Assembly: GCA_023460175.1 (NCBI GenBank) | Contig: JAEWRC010000067.1 | Location: forward strand, 1 to 9,963 | Reading direction: 5' to 3' | Length of the DNA: 9,963 nucleotides | DNA from: Actinomycetes bacterium | GTDB lineage: Bacteria; Actinomycetota; Actinomycetes; Mycobacteriales; Mycobacteriaceae | In this document: positions 7,292 through 9,963 of the stretch, in pieces | Layout of the letters: each line of letters starts with the position of its first letter | Numbering within the stretch: position 1 is the first letter of the stretch | Notes under the pieces: generated by a model | Told to the model about the DNA's origin: nothing | Database searches by the model: none | Seen by the model: only the letters and a program-made list of their open reading frames with translations | Translations under genes and position numbers: made by a program

Positions 7292-8028
7292 TCGACAACC
7301 ACTTCGTTGCCGGTGTGAAAGAGCTGGGTGGGATCGGCGAGGAACGCAGCGACTTCCTGATACTCGTCGGGCTCGGCCCACCGTCGCACGGGCGTGCGAC
7401 CGATGGTGGCGTCCATGAACTTGGGGTTCTGTTGCCCATGGGCAGTGATGCTGGTCCTCGTCCACCCCGGGATCAGGGTGTTGCAGCGCACCCGGTGCCG
7501 AGCCAACTCCACGGCCAGGGTCCGGGAAAGTCCGAGGAGGGCGGTCTTGCTGGCCGCGTAGGAGGCGATGCCCGCGGCCCCGTACCGGCTGGATGTCGAG
7601 GACACCACGATGATGGACCCTCCGCCGCCCTGCTCGACGAAACGCCGCGCGGCCTCGCGGGTGCACAGGAAGGCGCCGTCGAGGTTGGTACGCACGACCC
7701 GCTGCCACGATTCCAACGTGGTGTCGACGATCGGGGCGGGCGCGTCGACCATCCCCGCATTGGCCACGAAACAACCCAGCGGACCCAACTCGGCGACGGT
7801 GCGGCGCATCGCGTCGATGACCGCCGCCTCGTCGGCGACATCGCAAGACACCGACATCGCGTCCGCGCCCAGCGCGCGTAGCTCGTCGACCACCTCGGCG
7901 TTGCGCTCTGCGTTCCGCGACCAGATCGACACCGCGCCACCGGCTTTGGCGATACCAACTGCCATTGCGCGGCCGATCCCGGAGTTCCCTCCGGTGACCA
8001 CGGCGGTGACTCCGGACAGATCGGTCAT
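7270..8028 (-). CDS. SDR-family NAD(P)-dependent oxidoreductase
   Basis: This 252-aa classical short-chain dehydrogenase/reductase has the Rossmann dinucleotide motif TGGNSGIG (12-19), NAG (90-92), structural Asn115, catalytic Ser144 (VVSSTSS) and the Tyr157-x3-Lys161 pair (YAASK). It ends with the usual GNEVVVDGGYTIF. It lacks a clear acidic residue at the end of beta-2 and has SIWSRNAER, where Arg38 suggests NADP(H) preference (inference). The substrate cannot be named. Start: ATG at 8028 is chosen over GTG at 8043 because AGGAG (8040-8036) sits 7 nt before it. The gene converges with aroG (18 bp apart) and diverges from the DUF4349 gene. No operon partner is visible. Confidence 0.93.
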   Translation of the reverse strand: MTDLSGVTAVVTGGNSGIGRAMAVGIAKAGGAVSIWSRNAERNAEVVDELRALGADAMSVSCDVADEAAVIDAMRRTVAELGPLGCFVANAGMVDAPAPIVDTTLESWQRVVRTNLDGAFLCTREAARRFVEQGGGGSIIVVSSTSSRYGAAGIASYAASKTALLGLSRTLAVELARHRVRCNTLIPGWTRTSITAHGQQNPKFMDATIGRTPVRRWAEPDEYQEVAAFLADPTQLFHTGNEVVVDGGYTIF

Positions 8029-8095
8029 CGCGCGACTCCTCACAAGGATGGACGGGTGATCCCGATGAGTCTCGCATGCAGCTCGCAGTGTGAAT

Positions 8096-8101
8096 TAGCG
8101 T
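8096..8101 (+). promoter_or_regulatory. Candidate -10 box for a leaderless DUF4349 lipoprotein transcript
   Basis: TAGCGT matches TANNNT and ends 6 nt before the ATG at 8108. It is preceded by GTGTGAAT. No Shine-Dalgarno sequence precedes the start, which supports leaderless translation. The same TAGCGT hexamer stands 7 nt before the start of the gene at 9585. No clear -35 is seen. Confidence 0.45.
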
Positions 8102-8107
8102 TGTCCC

Positions 8108-9007
8108 ATGAAGTCACCCAAGCTGGCGGCGTTCGTGTTGGGACTGACCGCCCTCGTTGTCCTGACGGGCTGCTCCGACGGACAGGCGCCGTTGCGCGGC
8201 ACCGCACCGGAGGCCATGGACAGCGCCCCGGCCATCGCCCCGGCGCCGGAGAAGTTCGGGCCCGCGCCGGGTGAGCCGACGGCGCCGCAGCGCGACGTCG
8301 TCAAGACCGCCACAATGCGCATCACGGTCGCCGACACCGTCGTGGCCGCCGACCAGGCCACCGACATCGCGGCCGACGCCGACGGTCGCGTCGACAACCG
8401 GACCGACGACGCCGGCACCGGTGCCGGCCGCGCACAGTCGTCGGTGGTGCTGCGGGTCCCGGCCGACAAGCTCGACGGTGTACTCGAGGAACTCGGGGCC
8501 CTCGGGTTCGTGCAGAACGCCAACACCCGCACCGAGGACGTGACCGCGCAGCGCGTCGACCTCGACGCCCGGATCACCGCGCTGCAGACCTCGGTGGACC
8601 GCCTGCTGGACATCATGCGCGACGCGCGGGACCCCGAAGCGCTGATCAGCGCCGAGAATGCGCTGTCGGAGCGGCAGGCCGAGCTGGACAGCCTGCGCGC
8701 CCAGCGCACGGCCCTCGGCGAGCAGATCGCCTACAGCACCGTCGACGTCACGTTCACCGCCGAGCAGGCCGGCACGTCGTCGCCGCAGCGCTACGAGGGC
8801 TTCTTCGGCCAGATCAAACGTGGTTGGGACACCATGGTCGACACCGCCGGGGACCTGATCCTGCTGTTCGGCTACCTGCTGCCCTGGCTGACGGCCCTGG
8901 CCGTGGTCGCCGCGGCGGCCATCGGCCTGGCTCAGGCGCTGCGGCGGATCCCGCGCTTGAGGAGCAACTCGCGCTCGGACTCCGACAACCCGCCCCAGAT
9001 CCCGTAG
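8108..9007 (+). CDS. DUF4349 domain lipoprotein with C-terminal membrane helix
   Basis: This 299-aa protein begins with a lipoprotein signal: MKSPKLAAF, a hydrophobic core and the lipobox Leu-Thr-Gly-Cys22. A Pro/Ala-rich linker to about residue 60 is followed by the DUF4349 domain (about 65-280). This contains DVVKTATMRITVAD, VVLRVPADKLDGVLEELGAL, the Asp/Gln-rich DVTAQRVDLDARI and a probable coiled coil (about 148-206). A membrane segment lies at about 251-278, with a basic tail after it. The protein is thus anchored at the cell membrane with its domain outside. Its function is unknown. A distant resemblance of DUF4349 to bacterial coiled-coil membrane proteins gives no role. The last 24-25 codons (8932-9007), which encode only the tail after the helix, overlap whiB3 on the other strand. 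Confidence 0.92.
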   Translation: MKSPKLAAFVLGLTALVVLTGCSDGQAPLRGTAPEAMDSAPAIAPAPEKFGPAPGEPTAPQRDVVKTATMRITVADTVVAADQATDIAADADGRVDNRTDDAGTGAGRAQSSVVLRVPADKLDGVLEELGALGFVQNANTRTEDVTAQRVDLDARITALQTSVDRLLDIMRDARDPEALISAENALSERQAELDSLRAQRTALGEQIAYSTVDVTFTAEQAGTSSPQRYEGFFGQIKRGWDTMVDTAGDLILLFGYLLPWLTALAVVAAAAIGLAQALRRIPRLRSNSRSDSDNPPQIP

Positions 9008-9222
9008 GGCTCGCCGACCGCCAGGGCGTGCGAACGGCACTGGACGATCACCGGGCAGCTGCGGCACATCTCCTTGGCGCGCACTTCGCGCTGGGCGCGG
9101 GCGCGGCCGCGTTCACCGTCCGGGTGGAAGAAGACCGCGGAGTCGACGCCTCGGCACACCCCGTGCATTTGCCAATCCCAGATGTCGGCGTTGGGCCCGG
9201 GCAGTTGCTGCGGCTGTGGCAT
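8932..9222 (-). CDS. whiB3: WhiB3-type iron-sulfur redox regulator
   Basis: This 96-aa WhiB-family protein carries four cysteines, Cys23, Cys53, Cys56 and Cys62, with CxxC as in KEMCRSCP. They hold a [4Fe-4S] cluster. The helix-breaking GIWGG (74-78) and the basic C-terminus (KRGIRRSA) follow. The N-terminus MPQPQQLPGPNADIW matches known mycobacterial WhiB3 closely, with a slightly shorter C-terminus. WhiB3 responds to O2, NO and redox state and controls lipid and virulence genes in pathogens. WhiB proteins bind the SigA C-terminal domain. The neighbouring divergent gene supports the assignment. The start ATG at 9222 has AAGGGG (9235-9230) 7 nt upstream. The 3' end overlaps the lipoprotein gene by 76 bp. 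Confidence 0.96.
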   Translation of the reverse strand: MPQPQQLPGPNADIWDWQMHGVCRGVDSAVFFHPDGERGRARAQREVRAKEMCRSCPVIVQCRSHALAVGEPYGIWGGLSESERELLLKRGIRRSA

Positions 9223-9244
9223 TGGAGAACCCCTTGTCGCCCAG

Positions 9245-9265
9245 TTCCTTTGATTGGCAAAGGAA
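9245..9265 (-). promoter_or_regulatory. Hairpin in the whiB3 5' untranslated region
   Basis: TTCCTTTG (9245-9252) and CAAAGGAA (9258-9265) form a perfect 8-bp inverted repeat with a 5-nt loop, 23 nt upstream of the whiB3 ATG. In the mRNA the 5' arm UUCCUU could also pair with the Shine-Dalgarno AAGGGG (two G-U pairs). The hairpin may therefore keep the ribosome site free or change mRNA stability. It is a fold candidate only. Confidence 0.5.
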
Positions 9266-9299
9266 GGTGTAGTCCGAGTTCTGTCGCCGATGACAACTC

Positions 9300-9309
9300 G
9301 AGTGCACTC
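9300..9309. promoter_or_regulatory. Operator-like palindrome at the expected whiB3 transcription start
   Basis: GAGTGCACTC is a perfect 10-bp palindrome lying 2 bp downstream of the whiB3 -10 candidate, over the expected +1. An overlapping CTCGAG (9297-9302) adds symmetry. A bound dimeric repressor here would block the start. The binding protein is unknown. The half-site GAGTGC is shared with CIRCE, but the CIRCE spacing is absent. Confidence 0.4.
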
Positions 9310-9311
9310 AC

Positions 9312-9341
9312 AAAGTATGGGTCTCCCGGAAAGGGAGTCAA
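9312..9341 (-). promoter_or_regulatory. Candidate whiB3 promoter
   Basis: On the minus strand TTGACT (9341-9336), an 18-bp spacer and TACTTT (9317-9312) form a good SigA-like promoter. The start would be near 9305, giving a 5' untranslated region of about 80 nt with the hairpin at 9245-9265. The spacer contains an inverted repeat, CTCCC (9323-9327) with GGGAG (9333-9337), which could be an operator or chance. Confidence 0.6.
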
Positions 9342-9406
9342 TAGTCGGACGCTGTGGTAAAGGGCATATCCGCAGGGTAAGAATTTACTTCATGTTCATC
9401 CTTTGG

Positions 9407-9474
9407 CCCGTTTCGCGGCATCGCGATGACTTGTCGAAACGGGAATTCCCGCACGGATCTTGAATTTCCGCACG
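9407..9474. repeat. Cluster of inverted and direct repeats in the whiB3 intergenic region
   Basis: CCCGTTTCG (9407-9415) is inverted at CGAAACGGG (9435-9443). Inside the loop lies the palindrome CATCGCGATG (9419-9428). Next comes the 12-bp palindrome CGGGAATTCCCG (9440-9451). A direct repeat GAATTYCCGCACG occurs at 9443-9455 and 9462-9474, 12 of 13 bases identical, 19 bp apart. The set lies between the two divergent starts, suited to regulator binding. No T-run follows any hairpin. Confidence 0.55.
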
Positions 9475-9571
9475 TCGCCCACATCTCGGTGGCAAACTCG
9501 TTAACCCGCGATCTGGAAGCGATTTATGTGTTCGTAACGCAGCGGGCGTCAACTGTTAACTTGTGAATTGA

Positions 9572-9577
9572 TAGCGT
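9572..9577 (+). promoter_or_regulatory. Candidate -10 box for a leaderless Rv3415c-like transcript
   Basis: TAGCGT (TANNNT) ends 7 nt before the ATG at 9585, so transcription would start at the start codon. No Shine-Dalgarno sequence is present. TGTGAATT lies just upstream, as it does before the box at 8096-8101. The -35 region (TCAACT near 9549) is weak. Confidence 0.45.
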
Positions 9578-9584
9578 CCCGCCG

Positions 9585-9963
9585 ATGTCGCACGCATTTC
9601 CTCGCCCCACCGACGGGCCGTTAGATGGGCCGTTGTACGCCGCGGCGTTCGGCGATGTTCCCGAACGTTGGCCGCTGCCGCCGGCGCAGGATCCGGCCCA
9701 GCGTTGGTTGCGCGCGGTGGCCGCCGGCGGGCAGGGACGCTACGGCGCGGCGCGCACCGAGTTGGCCATGCTGCGCCGCGCGACGCCGGCCGGTCCGCTG
9801 ACCTCCCTGGCGCACAGCACCGAGGCCTCGCTGTGGCGACAACTCGGTTGGCACGCGGTGGCCCGGGGCTGGGACGGCCGGGCGCTGTTGTTGGCCGGCG
9901 ATGACCGCGAGGCGCGCACCGACGCGCTGGTCGGACTCGCGGCCGACGCGCTGGGGCTGGGCC
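9585..9963 (+). CDS. Rv3415c-like protein of unknown function, 5' part
   Basis: An open frame from ATG 9585 runs 126 codons to the right edge without a stop. It reads MSHAFPRPTDGPLDGPLY, then AAAFGDVPERWPLPPAQDP, then Ala/Leu/Arg-rich helices: QRWLRAVAAGGQGRYGAART, LAHSTEASLWRQLGWHAVAR and DDREARTDALVGLAADALGL. The pattern resembles helical TPR-like repeats, which is inference. The position, divergent from whiB3, matches M. tuberculosis Rv3415c, where sigD (Rv3414c) follows in the same direction. sigD is thus expected beyond the edge. The start has no ribosome binding site but a TANNNT box 7 nt upstream. Confidence 0.8.
   Translation, partial: MSHAFPRPTDGPLDGPLYAAAFGDVPERWPLPPAQDPAQRWLRAVAAGGQGRYGAARTELAMLRRATPAGPLTSLAHSTEASLWRQLGWHAVARGWDGRALLLAGDDREARTDALVGLAADALGLG

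Larger units (their letters stand above)
9223..9584. other. Intergenic region between whiB3 and the Rv3415c-like gene
   Basis: These 362 bp separate two divergent genes and are AT-richer than the genes around them. They hold the whiB3 untranslated region and promoter (to about 9341), the repeat cluster (9407-9474), two GTTAAC palindromes near 9500 and 9556, and a -10 candidate next to the right-hand gene. I see no credible small gene on either strand. Confidence 0.7.

Noticed and set aside
7172..8077. 301-codon minus-strand frame over the SDR gene
   Set aside because: It is an Arg/Gly-rich shadow. The 7270-8028 frame carries all the SDR motifs and a good ribosome binding site.
8824..9360. 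178-codon plus-strand frame over the lipoprotein end and whiB3
   Set aside because: It is in a different frame from both real genes and is a shadow of each in turn.

Overview
The window is high-GC actinobacterial DNA and almost certainly comes from a mycobacterium, most likely a fast-growing environmental Mycolicibacterium-type species. The evidence is a groES-groEL1 pair whose GroEL ends in a His/Gly-rich tail, a WhiB3-type Fe-S regulator divergent from a gene matching the M. tuberculosis Rv3415c position, a 13E12/DUF222-HNH gene, and promoters with TANNNT -10 boxes. In M. tuberculosis whiB3 lies next to groEL1. Here about 5 kb of extra genes separates them.

Layout. Positions 1-1212 (minus) hold a DUF222/HNH endonuclease-type gene with a one-base frameshift near 490 and its 3' end beyond the left edge. 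Positions 1213-1483 hold two DnaA-box-like repeats and a CIRCE operator over the groES promoter. groES (1484-1786) and groEL1 (1879-3504) form the chaperonin operon, with a structured gap between them and a strong intrinsic terminator at 3515-3550. An unrecognised 252-aa gene (3628-4386) then overlaps by one base a regulator with two HD-GYP-like halves fused to a LuxR-type HTH (4386-5936).

Positions 5937-6201 look like a ribosome-mediated attenuator: a promoter, an apparently leaderless 24-codon peptide containing Ser-Tyr-Trp-Arg-Phe, and several partly exclusive RNA hairpins. They lie directly before aroG, a class I DAHP synthase (6202-7251), the first enzyme of Phe/Tyr/Trp synthesis. aroG converges on an SDR oxidoreductase (7270-8028, minus). 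Divergent from the SDR gene is a DUF4349 lipoprotein with a C-terminal membrane helix (8108-9007). Its last codons overlap the 3' end of whiB3 (8932-9222, minus) on the opposite strand. A 362-bp intergenic region with palindromes, a direct repeat and promoter candidates separates whiB3 from the Rv3415c-like gene, which leaves the window at the right edge.

Themes: the chaperonin operon looks HrcA-controlled. The aroG leader offers feedback by aromatic amino acid supply at the level of RNA. At four starts in the window a TANNNT box lies 6-7 nt before the start codon, the layout of mycobacterial leaderless mRNAs. No tRNA, rRNA, CRISPR array or insertion sequence was seen.
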